64,000 nucleotides of DNA from positions 2,170,001 to 2,234,000 of the forward strand of contig CBDCCX010000006.1 of NCBI GenBank assembly GCA_965215165.1. The letters run 5' to 3'. Source of the DNA: JANQRZ01 sp965215165 (GTDB lineage: Bacteria > Bacteroidota > Rhodothermia > Rhodothermales > JANQRZ01). Both the position numbers and the translations under genes were made by a program. Below, piece after piece: positions 1 to 8,568 of the stretch. Below the pieces are notes generated by a model. That model was not told the origin of the DNA, did no database searches, and saw only the letters and a program-made list of their open reading frames with translations. Every line of letters begins with the position of its first letter. The first letter of the stretch is position 1.

Positions 1-353
1 ACCTTGCTCCGGTCGGCGCTGTAGTCGTACTCCTCGATCTGCACGTTGCCCTCGCCGTCGGGCTTCGCCAGGGCGCTGCCGTCGATGAGCACGGTGCGGG
101 TGTCGGTCTCGAGGTTGTACTCCATCAGGTGCGTCGCGTCGCCGTCGCGCTCAATGTAGCGGACGACTGGCCCGGCCTCGGCCCAGCGCCCGCCCCGGAA
201 GAAGTCGCCGCTGAAGGCCGAGGAGTTGAACAGGCTCTCGAGCGACAGCTCGACGGCCTCGGCCGTGTCTCCCGTAGACTGCGCGGCGACCGGTAGCGCG
301 GCGGCCACCAACACGAGAACGGAGAGGACGGGCGCGAGGAAAAGGCGATTCAT
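1..353 (-). CDS. S9 family (dipeptidyl peptidase IV-like) peptidase, N-terminal part
   Basis: Partial gene that starts at the ATG at 351-353 and runs off the left edge; about 117 residues are visible. It opens with a Sec signal peptide (hydrophobic core followed by AAQS), then a segment reading LESLFNSSAFSGDFF and later RWAEAGPVVRYIERDG. That segment resembles the start of the beta-propeller domain of bacterial prolyl oligopeptidase/DPP IV proteins. The family cleaves dipeptides after proline in the periplasm or at the surface. The catalytic Ser-Asp-His hydrolase domain lies outside the window, so activity cannot be judged. The gene is divergent from the LolA-like gene at 599. Confidence 0.72.
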   Translation of the reverse strand, partial: MNRLFLAPVLSVLVLVAAALPVAAQSTGDTAEAVELSLESLFNSSAFSGDFFRGGRWAEAGPVVRYIERDGDATHLMEYNLETDTRTVLIDGSALAKPDGEGNVQIEEYDYSADRSK

Positions 354-598
354 GGCAGGAGCGAGTCGGAGAGGGAGAGGCAGCGCGGGCAAGGACCGGC
401 TGAGGGAAAGGTACGCAGGGTCGGGCAGGGCGCGCAGGGGATCGCCTCAGCCCGTCGAAGGGGCGGACCGGCTCGGGGAGCACCGCCCGCCGTTTGACCT
501 TTTCGAGAAACGTCGCATCTGCTCGCCGAGGCGGAGTCTCTGGCGCGAGCCTTGCGTAGGACCGTGCTCCTGTCCTTCCGCGTCTACCGGCCCTGACT

Positions 599-1381
599 AT
601 GTCCCGCCTCCTCCGTTTGCCCGCCCTTGTCCTGCTCGGCCTGCTGCCGCTCGCCGCGCACGCGCAGCCCTCCGCGTCCGATGTGTTCGACGAGGTCGAG
701 CGCCGGCAGAACCTGGTCCGCACCGAGGCGGCCTCGATCCGCATGGAGATCGTGGACGAGCGCGGGCGCACCCGGACGCGGGCCCTTGACGTCCGCACCA
801 AGGTCGGCGGCGACGACCGGCTCCGCTCGATCCTGGTCTTCACCGGTCCGGCCGACATCCGCGGCCTGGGCCTCCTCACCATCGAGGCCAAGGGCGGCGA
901 CGACCAGAAGCTGTACCTCCCGGCGCTCGGCCGCGTGCAGCGCATCGCCGGCTCGGGGCGCGGCGAGCGGTTCGCCGGCAGCGACTTCACCTACGAGGAC
1001 CTCGGCACGCGCGACCCCGACGCCTACGACGTGACGCTGGCCGAGACCACCCCCGACGCCTTCGTGCTCGACGCCCGCCCGACCGATGGCGACTCGAAGT
1101 ATAGCCGCCTCCTGCTCACCGTCGACCGCGCGCGCTACGTCGTTCTCCGCGCCGAGCACTACGACCGAGCGGGTGCCCTCGTCAAGGTGCTGACGGCCGG
1201 CGACTTCGACGAGGTGGCACCCGGCGCGTGGCGCGCGGGCACGCTCACGATGGAGACCCTCCCGAAGAACGAGGGCCAGGCCGGCCGCCGCACCGTGCTC
1301 ACCTTCACCGAGCGTGACACCGGCGCGGCCCTCCGCGACGACCTCTTCACCGAGCGCCAGCTCCAGCGCGGACTCCGCTAG
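599..1381 (+). CDS. Outer membrane lipoprotein-sorting protein (LolA-like family)
   Basis: 260-residue exported protein with a clear signal peptide (LLGLLPLAAHAQ). The body carries the features of the LolA-like family often annotated 'outer membrane lipoprotein-sorting protein': an N-terminal DVFDEVERRQN segment, the GGDDQKLYLPALGRVQRI strand and the ERFAGSDFTYEDL motif. Members are periplasmic half-barrels presumed to bind lipid and are usually encoded beside RND/MMPL transporters. Here it is the first gene of a four-gene rightward cluster ending in a DUF1302 barrel, and no RND pump is visible. The real substrate is unknown; this is not the canonical LolA of lipoprotein export. Confidence 0.82.
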   Translation: MSRLLRLPALVLLGLLPLAAHAQPSASDVFDEVERRQNLVRTEAASIRMEIVDERGRTRTRALDVRTKVGGDDRLRSILVFTGPADIRGLGLLTIEAKGGDDQKLYLPALGRVQRIAGSGRGERFAGSDFTYEDLGTRDPDAYDVTLAETTPDAFVLDARPTDGDSKYSRLLLTVDRARYVVLRAEHYDRAGALVKVLTAGDFDEVAPGAWRAGTLTMETLPKNEGQAGRRTVLTFTERDTGAALRDDLFTERQLQRGLR

Positions 1382-1442
1382 GCCTTGATCCGGCAGCGTC
1401 GCCGGTCGTTTCTTGCGGCTCCCGCCCCTCCCGTCGCTGACT

Positions 1443-1967
1443 ATGCGCCTCGTCCTGCTGCTCGCCCTCCTAGGCCTGCCGGCCGCCTTTGCCCAGCCCG
1501 GCCCTGACCGCGTCTCCACCGAGCCGCTCTCGCTCTCCGGTCCGCGCATCGGGGTCACCTACCTCAGCGGCGACCTGGTCGACCGCCTGAACGACGACTT
1601 CGGCGGCGGCCTCGACGGCGAGCGCGACATCGCTCCGGTCATCACGCAGTTCGGGTGGCAGTTCGAGAGACGCCTCTTCGTGGCCGACACCGGGCTGAGC
1701 GGCATCACCGAGTTCGTGCCGCTCATCGGCGGGCTGGAGCAGAGCCTCTTCCTGCCGAGCTTCAGCTTCCTCGTCGGCCTGCGGACGGCGGCCGGCCTCG
1801 AGTTCGGCCTCGGCCCGAACGTCTCGCTCGCCGGGGCCGCCTACGTGGCGGCCGTCGGGGTGACGCAGCAGTACGGCGGGCTGAACATCCCGGTCAACCT
1901 CTCGGCCGTGCTCTCCGGCGACGGGGCGCGGCTGAGCCTGCTGGTCGGGTTCAACCTCGCCCAGTAA
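1443..1967 (+). CDS. Small exported protein, probable outer-membrane protein
   Basis: 174-residue protein of unknown function. The start at 1443 is chosen because it puts a compact signal peptide (MRLVLLLALLGLPAAFAQ) at the N-terminus; an in-frame start at 1413 would add ten residues before it. The mature part has alternating hydrophobic strands rich in Gly and aromatic residues (FGWQFERRLF, VGLRTAAGLEFGLGPN, LLVGFNLAQ) and ends in a hydrophobic-aromatic pattern. This is compatible with a small beta-barrel or outer-membrane-associated fold. It sits 61 bp after the LolA-like gene and probably belongs to the same transcript. Confidence 0.6.
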   Translation: MRLVLLLALLGLPAAFAQPGPDRVSTEPLSLSGPRIGVTYLSGDLVDRLNDDFGGGLDGERDIAPVITQFGWQFERRLFVADTGLSGITEFVPLIGGLEQSLFLPSFSFLVGLRTAAGLEFGLGPNVSLAGAAYVAAVGVTQQYGGLNIPVNLSAVLSGDGARLSLLVGFNLAQ

Positions 1968-2009
1968 CGCGGCGTCGGTATCTTCCGGCTCCCCCCTCCG
2001 GTGACGCCC

Positions 2010-2240
2010 ATGATGCCCCAACACGAAGACCACCACGACCCCGACCTCTCGCGCCAGTCGGCGAGCACGATCCGCAAGGTGTCCGATGTCATCGGCGTCG
2101 TTGCCGGCATCCTGTTTCTGATCGCGTTCGGGCTTCGGCTCTTTCGGTCGGGCGAGGCCAACTACTTCTTCCTCGCGATGGGCGTGTTCTTTCTGCTCTT
2201 CCCGCTGCTGATGAAGAAGATGGTCCGCGCCGGCCACTGA
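2010..2240 (+). CDS. Small two-helix membrane protein
   Basis: 76-residue protein from the ATG at 2010; a GTG at 2001 is also possible. A His/Asp-rich N-terminus (QHEDHHDPD) is followed by two hydrophobic helices (VIGVVAGILFLIAFGLRLF and NYFFLAMGVFFLLFPLLM) and a basic tail. It is predicted to be an inner-membrane protein. Function is unknown. It lies between the small exported protein and the DUF1302 barrel, only four bases before the barrel start, so the two are probably translationally coupled. Confidence 0.6.
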   Translation: MMPQHEDHHDPDLSRQSASTIRKVSDVIGVVAGILFLIAFGLRLFRSGEANYFFLAMGVFFLLFPLLMKKMVRAGH

Positions 2241-2244
2241 GCCG

Positions 2245-3570
2245 GTGCGCCGCTGCCTCCTCCTCCTCCTGCTCGCGGTCGGCCCTGCACACGCGCAGCT
2301 CGACGACCGGCTCCGGCTCGGCGGCTCCTACGGGTTCTATGCCGGCCTCCGGCTCGGCGGCGCGCCGGACTTCCTCACGGTGCGGAACCGGGCCGAGGTG
2401 CGGCTCGCGTTCGACTACGACGGCGGTCGGATCGTCCTGCATCCGAGGCTCGACTACGACGCCCTCAGCGAGCGCCTCGGCGGCGACCTCCGCGAGGCCT
2501 TTATCGACGTCTACTTCAGCCGCGTCGACCTCAGGCTCGGGCGGCAGCTCATCGTCTGGGGCGAGACCGACGGCACGTTCGTCACGGACCTCCTCGCCCC
2601 GCTCGACCTGACGGAGTTCCTGGCGCAGCCCTTCGACGACCTCCGCCTCGGCGTGACGGCCGCGACGGCGACCCTCTACGCGGGCGACGTTCGCCTCACC
2701 GGCGTCGCCATCCCGCGCCGCCCGACGACGCGGCTCCCGCCCACGACCTCGCCGTGGAATCCGCTCCCGGCCGGCGTGCTCGGCGTCCCCGTCCGCTTCA
2801 CCGACCCGGCGGCGCAGGACTCGACCCTGCGCGGTGCCGAGACGGCGCTCCGGGTGACCTGGACCGGGCTGCCGCGTACGGACGTGGCGCTGCTCTGGGT
2901 CAACGGGTTCAACCGGCTCCCGGCGTTCCGCAAAGGCCTCGAGCTTCAGCTCGGGCTTCCGACCCTGGCCGTCGCCATCGAGCCGACGTACCGGCGGCGG
3001 CAGGTGCTCGGGCTGACGGCCGAGACGCTCGCGCTCGACCCGCTCGTCGTGCGCGCCGAGGCCGCGTTCCACACGTCGTACCTCCTCGACCAGCCTATCG
3101 AGATCCCCGAGTCCCCGCTGGACCTGCTGGACCCTGAGCTGATGGCCGCCATCGAGCGGGGCTTTCTGATCGAGAAGCCGCTCGGCCAGACCGCGCTCGG
3201 GCTGGAGCGGTCGTTCGGGGCGCACCTCGTCCGGGTGCAGGCGCTCGGCACGGTGGTCTTCGGCTGGGACGAGCGCGTGGCGCAGGACCGCGTGGAGGGG
3301 GCCGTGACCGGTTTCTGGACGGGTCGCTTCCGGCGCGAGACGCTGACGGCGCAGGCGTTCGCCTACTACAACCTCGGGGCGGACTACTGGCTCCAGCCGT
3401 CGCTCACCTGGGCCGTCCGCGACGCGCTCAACGCCACCGTCGGCGCGCACGTCTTTGGCGGGCCGGGCGGCGCGGCCGACCTCGCCGGGCTGCTCCGGGA
3501 GCCGGCGTTCTCGTTCGCCAGCTACGACCGCAACGACTTCGTCTACCTCCGCGTGGCCTACAGCTTCTGA
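2245..3570 (+). CDS. DUF1302-like outer-membrane beta-barrel protein
   Basis: 441 residues starting at a GTG four bases after the preceding stop. There is a short signal peptide (LLLLLLAVGPAHAQ). The mature chain consists of repeated amphipathic strands and ends in an aromatic-rich strand (YDRNDFVYLRVAYSF), as expected for a barrel terminus recognised by the BAM machinery. The segments DLRLGRQLIVWGETDG and FDDLRLGVTAATATLY resemble the DUF1302 family, which often accompanies LolA-like proteins and RND exporters. Together with the LolA-like protein at 599 this suggests a lipid- or sterol-handling envelope system, but that role is inference. Confidence 0.7.
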   Translation: MRRCLLLLLLAVGPAHAQLDDRLRLGGSYGFYAGLRLGGAPDFLTVRNRAEVRLAFDYDGGRIVLHPRLDYDALSERLGGDLREAFIDVYFSRVDLRLGRQLIVWGETDGTFVTDLLAPLDLTEFLAQPFDDLRLGVTAATATLYAGDVRLTGVAIPRRPTTRLPPTTSPWNPLPAGVLGVPVRFTDPAAQDSTLRGAETALRVTWTGLPRTDVALLWVNGFNRLPAFRKGLELQLGLPTLAVAIEPTYRRRQVLGLTAETLALDPLVVRAEAAFHTSYLLDQPIEIPESPLDLLDPELMAAIERGFLIEKPLGQTALGLERSFGAHLVRVQALGTVVFGWDERVAQDRVEGAVTGFWTGRFRRETLTAQAFAYYNLGADYWLQPSLTWAVRDALNATVGAHVFGGPGGAADLAGLLREPAFSFASYDRNDFVYLRVAYSF

Positions 3571-3586
3571 GGCGCGCCGAACGCAG

Positions 3587-3622
3587 CGCGGGGCCGCCCG
3601 GTGTGCTCCGAGCGGCCCCGCG
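3587..3622. terminator. Hairpin between convergent genes
   Basis: Perfect 11-bp inverted repeat (CGCGGGGCCGC at 3587-3597 and its complement at 3612-3622) with a 14-nt loop. It lies in the 74-bp gap between the convergent stop codons at 3570 and 3645. There is no strong T-run, so it may act in both directions with partial efficiency. Confidence 0.6.
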
Positions 3623-3644
3623 TTCGTCGTCCTGCGCTCGGTGT

Positions 3645-6600
3645 CTAGCGGACGACCGTGATCCGGCGCACTGCGACGTGGGAGGCGCTCTGCGCCCGCA
3701 CGATGTAGATGCCCGAGGCGAGCGACGCCACGTCGAGGTCGACGCTGTGGTGGCCCGCTTCCAGCTCGCGGTCCAGCGGCAGGGCGACCGTGCGACCGCG
3801 CACGTCGTAGACCGTCACCGTCACCGGCCCAGCCTCGGGCACGGCGAGCCCGAGCGTCGCCCGGTGCGTCGCCGGGTTCGGGGCCGACGACACCGCGAAC
3901 TCCGTCGGCAGCGCGGTTGAGGCCGCGACGGGGAAGTCGTCGGCCGTAGCGCCGGCCTCCACTCCACCCCACGGCTCAGCCTCGACCGACCACGCCGTCG
4001 CACCGCCACCCGGCCCGCTCTGGACGGTCACGAGGTAGACCTCCTCGTCCACGACGAAGTTCGGGGCCTGCCCGATCCGCAAACGGTAGAGGTACTGCCC
4101 CGGCGGGGCGTTATTCGGCACGCGCTGCACGAACGAAGCGCCGAGCGTGCCGCCGGGCGGGACGCTCCCACTCACGATCCGCCCGGTCGCGACACGCAGG
4201 CTGTCGCTGGCGCGCTGGGCGACGAAGTAGAGGTCGCCCCGGACGGAGCTCGAGTTGAAGTTCGTGATCGTATAGTCGAACTGGATGGAGCCGCCCTGCG
4301 GGACCGTCAGCGAGGTGCGCGCCGTCGACTCGAGGTCCACCTGGAGCGGGCTGCCGATGAACGGCACGAAGTCGACCTCGCCCGTACCATCGAAGTCGAT
4401 GGTGGCGGCGATGCCGGCCGCAGTCGTCGGGCCCCAGAAGTTGTTCTCGGCTTCGATGTCGTTCTCGAGGCAGGTGTCGAGCGTCGTGCTGTTGCCGCTG
4501 AGGTCGTTGAAGCCGTCGAGGTCTACCGGGAGCACCAAGCCCGGCAGGCTTTCGCAGAGCCGGATGCCATCGTCGAACCCGTTGATGTCGTTCCCCTCGA
4601 TGCGGAGCTCGAGCATCGGGTCGACGGTCATGGCGTCCCCGTCGGCGAAGGCCAGGGCGATCAGGCCGTCGCCGGGCGGGTCCATCTCCGCCCCCCCCGT
4701 GACCGTGTTGTCGAGGACGGTGTACGAGATGACCACGCCACCGCCTCGGCTGCCGCTGTAGGCGGCCCGGTCGAACGGGGCGAGCGCGCCCGTCGCCCGG
4801 TCCAAGAGCACCGGCTGGGCGGAGGGCGGCCGCAGCGCCGCCTCCTCGCCTGCCGCAATCCGGGCAGCGGGAAAGGCGTTGAAGCTGTAGAGGAACAGGC
4901 CGTTGTAGTCGTCGTCGTCGGTAGCAGCTTCCGAGGTCGTGATCGTGTTGCCCGAGATCGTCGCCGGCGAGTCGTCGGCAAGGACACACGCCTCACAGGC
5001 CGAGATCGTGTTGCCGCTGACGGCGACGGTTTCGGCGTCGAAGAGCAGGATGGCGGCAGCGTCGAAGTCGTCGTTGCCCGTCATGCCCGGGTCGAAGGAG
5101 AAGCCGGTGACGGTGTTATTCGAGATCGTGGCCGTCACGCCGAAGGCCGCTTGGATACCGTTCTGCGCGGTGTAGTCCACCGGGCCTTCGCCGATGACGG
5201 TGTTGCCGGTGACGGTCGCGGTCATCCCACTGCCACCGACGTTGATCCCGTTCTTTTGGAAGTCCCGGACGGTGTTGTTCTCGATCAGGACCGTGCGGGA
5301 CCCCACGTCGAAGTTGTCAGCGAAGACGGCGATGCCGCGCTGGTTGCCGTTGGCTGGCGTGTCGCGCACGGCCTGGACGACGTTGTTACGCACGGTCCCG
5401 CTGGACTCGACGATGGCCACGCCGATGAGCGAGCCTGCCGCGCCGCGCCCGTTGCCGTCCACCGTCACGTTCTGGAGGGTGAGGTCGGCATCGTTGGTCG
5501 CACAGACGACGGCCTGGCTCGACCCGAAGCAGTTCGCGAGCGTAGCCGGCGCGTCGGGCGCGATGATCGTGGTCGAGTCGGCGTCCATGCCGTCGATGGT
5601 GAGCACCTTGCCGTCGACGAAGACCTGCTCACTGTAGCTCGCCGGGAAGATGTTCACGGTGTCGCCCGAGGCGGCCCCGAAGACGGACGGGTTGACGCTG
5701 ACCGTGATCGCCAGGCCGAGCTCGGCGTAGGCTCCGCGGTCGAACGTGTTGTCGGCGGCGATCATCGGGAGCGGGGTCCCGTTGTTCTCGATGAAGACGT
5801 GGCTCGTGATGGCCCCGAGGCCGTCGGACTCGAACGTGTTGCCGGTGATCGTCGCACCGGGCCGGCGGACGCGGAGCTGGCTGCCGAAGCGCGTCGTGGT
5901 CCCGGCGAAGAGGTTGTCGGTGATCGTCGCGTTCGCGGCGTCGAGCGTGGTGAGGGAGTTGCCCTGCTCCTCGCCCATGTCGTTGATGCCGCCAGCGGTG
6001 CCGGTCACCTCGTTGTTGGTGAACACGAGGCCGGTCACGTTCGCGCTGGCCGCGTCGCCGCCGCCGTTGCCGAGCACGACGAGCTGGCGGGGCCGGTTCG
6101 GCTGCGTGAACTGATCGGAGAAGCCGTTGCCGCTCGGGGTGCCGACGAAGGCCTGGCCGGTGAACAGGTTGTTGTCGAGGACCGGGTCGGTCATCATCGC
6201 GGCGAACTGGGCGAGAAAACCCTCGTCGCCGTTGGCCTGAATCTCGTTGTTGAGGATCATCAAGTCCGTGTGCGTGCCGCGCACATAGACGGCAGCGTTC
6301 TCTGACGCCGGGTTGCCGTTGTCGATGCCGATGACGGTGAAGCCGTCGAGCGTGAAGCCGGTCGTGGTGCCCTGCACCACGAGGGTGCCGAGCGCGCCCA
6401 CGTTCGAGAGGCCCTCGATGGTCGTGGTGGCGCGGCCGCCTTTGGACCGAACGGTAATGTCTTTGCTGTCGACGACGACGTTCTCGGTGTAGGTGCCGTC
6501 GAGCACGAGCACATCGTCACCGTCGCTGGCCGCGTCGACGCCGGCCTGGATGGTCGTGAAGCCGCAGCCGACGGCGCAGACAGTAAAGGTGGTTTGGGCC

Positions 6601-6671
6601 GACGCACAGGGCGCGGCCACGAGGAGAAACGCGAGGAGGAGCCCCAGGCGTTGGGTGAGAGAGCAAGTCAT
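3645..6671 (-). CDS. Large secreted parallel beta-helix protein with T9SS sorting domain
   Basis: 1008 residues. A Sec signal peptide ending in ASAQ is followed by TIQAGVDAASDGDDVLVLDGTY, the typical entry to a right-handed parallel beta-helix (pectate-lyase/NosD-like fold). There are then many repeats of the type 'NNTVTGF', 'ISGNTIT', 'ITDNLFAG' up to about residue 750. A beta-sandwich segment (about 780-900) precedes a C-terminal T9SS type A sorting domain (SSAPNPATHRATLGL, VYDVRGRTV, LASGIYIVRA). It is probably exported by the type IX system and attached to or released from the surface. No catalytic residues could be assigned; an adhesin or polysaccharide-binding role is as likely as a lyase. 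Confidence 0.85.
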   Translation of the reverse strand: MTCSLTQRLGLLLAFLLVAAPCASAQTTFTVCAVGCGFTTIQAGVDAASDGDDVLVLDGTYTENVVVDSKDITVRSKGGRATTTIEGLSNVGALGTLVVQGTTTGFTLDGFTVIGIDNGNPASENAAVYVRGTHTDLMILNNEIQANGDEGFLAQFAAMMTDPVLDNNLFTGQAFVGTPSGNGFSDQFTQPNRPRQLVVLGNGGGDAASANVTGLVFTNNEVTGTAGGINDMGEEQGNSLTTLDAANATITDNLFAGTTTRFGSQLRVRRPGATITGNTFESDGLGAITSHVFIENNGTPLPMIAADNTFDRGAYAELGLAITVSVNPSVFGAASGDTVNIFPASYSEQVFVDGKVLTIDGMDADSTTIIAPDAPATLANCFGSSQAVVCATNDADLTLQNVTVDGNGRGAAGSLIGVAIVESSGTVRNNVVQAVRDTPANGNQRGIAVFADNFDVGSRTVLIENNTVRDFQKNGINVGGSGMTATVTGNTVIGEGPVDYTAQNGIQAAFGVTATISNNTVTGFSFDPGMTGNDDFDAAAILLFDAETVAVSGNTISACEACVLADDSPATISGNTITTSEAATDDDDYNGLFLYSFNAFPAARIAAGEEAALRPPSAQPVLLDRATGALAPFDRAAYSGSRGGGVVISYTVLDNTVTGGAEMDPPGDGLIALAFADGDAMTVDPMLELRIEGNDINGFDDGIRLCESLPGLVLPVDLDGFNDLSGNSTTLDTCLENDIEAENNFWGPTTAAGIAATIDFDGTGEVDFVPFIGSPLQVDLESTARTSLTVPQGGSIQFDYTITNFNSSSVRGDLYFVAQRASDSLRVATGRIVSGSVPPGGTLGASFVQRVPNNAPPGQYLYRLRIGQAPNFVVDEEVYLVTVQSGPGGGATAWSVEAEPWGGVEAGATADDFPVAASTALPTEFAVSSAPNPATHRATLGLAVPEAGPVTVTVYDVRGRTVALPLDRELEAGHHSVDLDVASLASGIYIVRAQSASHVAVRRITVVR

Positions 6672-6825
6672 GACAAGGTCCTAAAGGGTTTGGTGATACA
6701 GGGTCCGCTCCCCGAAGCGGAGAAGGAGTCCCATCATAAGCCTCCCACTCTAAAGTTTCAAGAGCGATGAGGTAAGACAACGTTATTTCATAACCCAAGC
6801 TGCGTCCTATGCGCCGAGGTGCGGG

Positions 6826-6895
6826 GACCGCAGACCGCGGACGGCAGATCGCGGGGAGACGAAAAACAGCGTTCTGCGGTCCGTCGTCTGCGGTC
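6826..6895. repeat. Imperfect 23-bp inverted repeat in a non-coding gap
   Basis: Arms at 6826-6848 and 6873-6895 match at 20 of 23 positions with a 24-nt loop. The gap (6672-6961) otherwise holds an AT-richer stretch around 6750-6800 that is the likely promoter zone of the beta-helix gene starting at 6671. The hairpin is 66 bp beyond the stop of the leftward gene at 6962 and has no T-run, so it may be an RNA-protecting structure or a weak terminator. Confidence 0.5.
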
Positions 6896-6961
6896 TCTGG
6901 CCTCCCAAGCCTGTACCTCACAACTTGGGTTTCATAAGCGTGCGCTCCCTGCCCGGCGCGG

Positions 6962-7579
6962 TCACCGGCTCTCCTGTCTGCCGCAGGCGCACTCGGCCAG
7001 CCAGCGCGGGTAGCTCCTCGACTGCGCCGCTGCGAGCTCCGGCGGCTCGGCCTCGGCCAGGACGTGGGCCGCCGCCCGGCGCAGCAGGCCCACGAGCTCC
7101 GCCTCCGGCCCGAACGCCTCGAAGCTCACGCCCCACCACGTCCGCCCCTCCGCCCGGACCTCGGCGATCTCCAGCGAGCACCCTTGCTGGGGCGACTCGT
7201 CGCGCGCCGTCCGCTCCACGGCCCCGCCCCGGACGACGAACGTGCCCTTGCGCCGCCGCTTCGCCACGGCCACCCAGTCGCCGGCCCCGTTCCGCAGCGC
7301 GGCCCCAGCGTCGAGCGGGAAGCTCCACTTCCGCCAGCGCTCCACGCGCCCGGCGACCCGAGCGTGGAGCTGCTCCTCGCCGACGACCTCGGCCAGCCGC
7401 TTGACCTCCAGGTTCCCCGTCCGCCCCTTGACCCCGAGGCCGTCCGGCGTCGCGGGCCGGACGTAGTGGTCCGTCCGCGCTTCCCACGCGGCCTCACCGG
7501 CCACGGTCTGGAACCACGCCTCGACCTCGGCCGGGAGCGGGCCGTCGAGGAACCAGCGGACTTCGGCGGTAGGGTACAT
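6962..7579 (-). CDS. Uncharacterised 205-residue protein
   Basis: Not recognised. It begins MYPTAEVRWFLDGPLP and has no signal peptide or membrane segment. The chain contains alternating charged strands (DHYVRP, GVKGRTGNLEVKRL, RWRKWSF, TWWGVSFEAFG) and a C-terminal tail with three cysteines or near-cysteine positions (ECACGRQE). The arrangement of a basic GVKGR segment, EVK and R-K-W-S is loosely reminiscent of CYTH/triphosphate-tunnel proteins, but the ExExK signature is missing, so I do not claim it. It is followed by the beta-helix gene and preceded at 22 bp by the MarC-family gene, in the same orientation. Cytosolic location is likely. Confidence 0.55.
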   Translation of the reverse strand: MYPTAEVRWFLDGPLPAEVEAWFQTVAGEAAWEARTDHYVRPATPDGLGVKGRTGNLEVKRLAEVVGEEQLHARVAGRVERWRKWSFPLDAGAALRNGAGDWVAVAKRRRKGTFVVRGGAVERTARDESPQQGCSLEIAEVRAEGRTWWGVSFEAFGPEAELVGLLRRAAAHVLAEAEPPELAAAQSRSYPRWLAECACGRQESR

Positions 7580-7601
7580 GGGGTGTAGGGTACATGGCAG
7601 G

Positions 7602-8294
7602 TCAGCCGTAGACGCCCAGCTCGACCAGCATCCCGACGATCCCGGCGCGGATCATCGCGACCGCGATGGCGGCCAGGAACAGGCTGGCGACCTTGGCGAC
7701 GGCCTTCGAAAAGCCGGCCCCGAGATACCCCAAAAGCTGCGGCCCGAAAGCGAACGCCGTGTAGACGAGCGCCATGTTGAGCAAGATAGAGCCGAGCGTC
7801 AGGACGAACCCGAACTGGCCCTGCGCCACCAGGATCGTCGTGATCGCGGCCGGCCCGATGATGAGCGGAATCCCGAGCGGGACCACAGCCATCTCCGTCG
7901 CCGAGTCGTCGAGCGAGGCCTTGAAGTCCTTCTTGCTGCCGCCGCGCCGCTTCTTCATGTCGCCGAAGACGAGGTCGGTGATCGAGAGCACGAGCAGGAT
8001 CAGCCCGCCGCCGACACGGAGGTCGTGCACCGTGATGCCGAGCGTCTCGAAGATGATGCGCCCGGCGAAGAGCATCAGCAGCGCCACGGCCACGGCCGCG
8101 GTCATCGCGCGCAGCAGCAGCGTCCGCCGCGCGCGCGCCTCCATCGCCTCGGTCATCCCGATGTAGATCGGGAGCACGCCGGGAATGTTGAGTGCCACAA
8201 ACAGCGGCAGGAACGCCGCGATGAATACGTCGAGCGAGAAGACGGAAGCCACGAGGAACGGAAGACGGAGAACGAAGGACGACGAACCCGGCAT
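7602..8294 (-). CDS. MarC family integral membrane protein
   Basis: About 230 residues with six hydrophobic segments. The family signature is visible at the start (FIAAFLPLFVALNIPGVLPIYIGMTE), with a conserved proline-rich second half (VVPLGIPLIIGPAAITTILVA). MarC/UPF0056 proteins are inner-membrane proteins whose transport substrate is not established; despite the name they are not proven antibiotic exporters. I use the ATG at 8294. The family usually starts close to the first helix, so the GTG at 8252 (VASVFSLDVF) is also plausible, and the extra residues encoded from 8252 to 8294 look like spacer DNA. Confidence 0.85.
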   Translation of the reverse strand: MPGSSSFVLRLPFLVASVFSLDVFIAAFLPLFVALNIPGVLPIYIGMTEAMEARARRTLLLRAMTAAVAVALLMLFAGRIIFETLGITVHDLRVGGGLILLVLSITDLVFGDMKKRRGGSKKDFKASLDDSATEMAVVPLGIPLIIGPAAITTILVAQGQFGFVLTLGSILLNMALVYTAFAFGPQLLGYLGAGFSKAVAKVASLFLAAIAVAMIRAGIVGMLVELGVYG

Positions 8295-8413
8295 ACGACC
8301 GGTCTCGCCGCGCTTTATCCGACACGCTGGCTGCTGTTCCGGCTCCCCTTCGCCTCGACGAAGCTTCACCGTGCCTGGGTTCGCTCCTCACACGGCGGCG
8401 GCATGCGGCACCC

Positions 8414-8566
8414 CTACGCCACCTCCAGCGCCCCAACGTCTAGACCGGCCAGCGTTGGGGTCGCAACCTGTTCGTCGCGCTCGATGTCGCCGTCGCGGAG
8501 GCGGACGATGCGGCGGGCGTGCTCGGCGATGTCCTCCTCGTGGGTGACCACCAGCAGCGTGTTGCC
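8414..8566 (-). pseudogene. Remnant of an ABC-transporter ATPase gene (last 50 codons)
   Basis: Translating leftward from 8566 gives the C-terminal end of a MacB/LolD-type ATPase, including LLVVTHEEDIAEHARR and IVRLRDGDIERDE, ending at a TAG at 8414. It aligns without gaps to 14321-14473, the 3' end of the complete ATPase gene; roughly 87% of bases match by eye. Upstream of 8566 the similarity stops abruptly and the T9SS gene's stop codon follows within three bases. This looks like a truncated gene copy left at one edge of an inserted segment. Confidence 0.85.
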
Positions 8567-8568
8567 GT

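Noticed and set aside
8414..8566. Complete short gene
   Set aside because: It starts inside a domain and matches only the last 50 codons of the ATPase, so it is a remnant.
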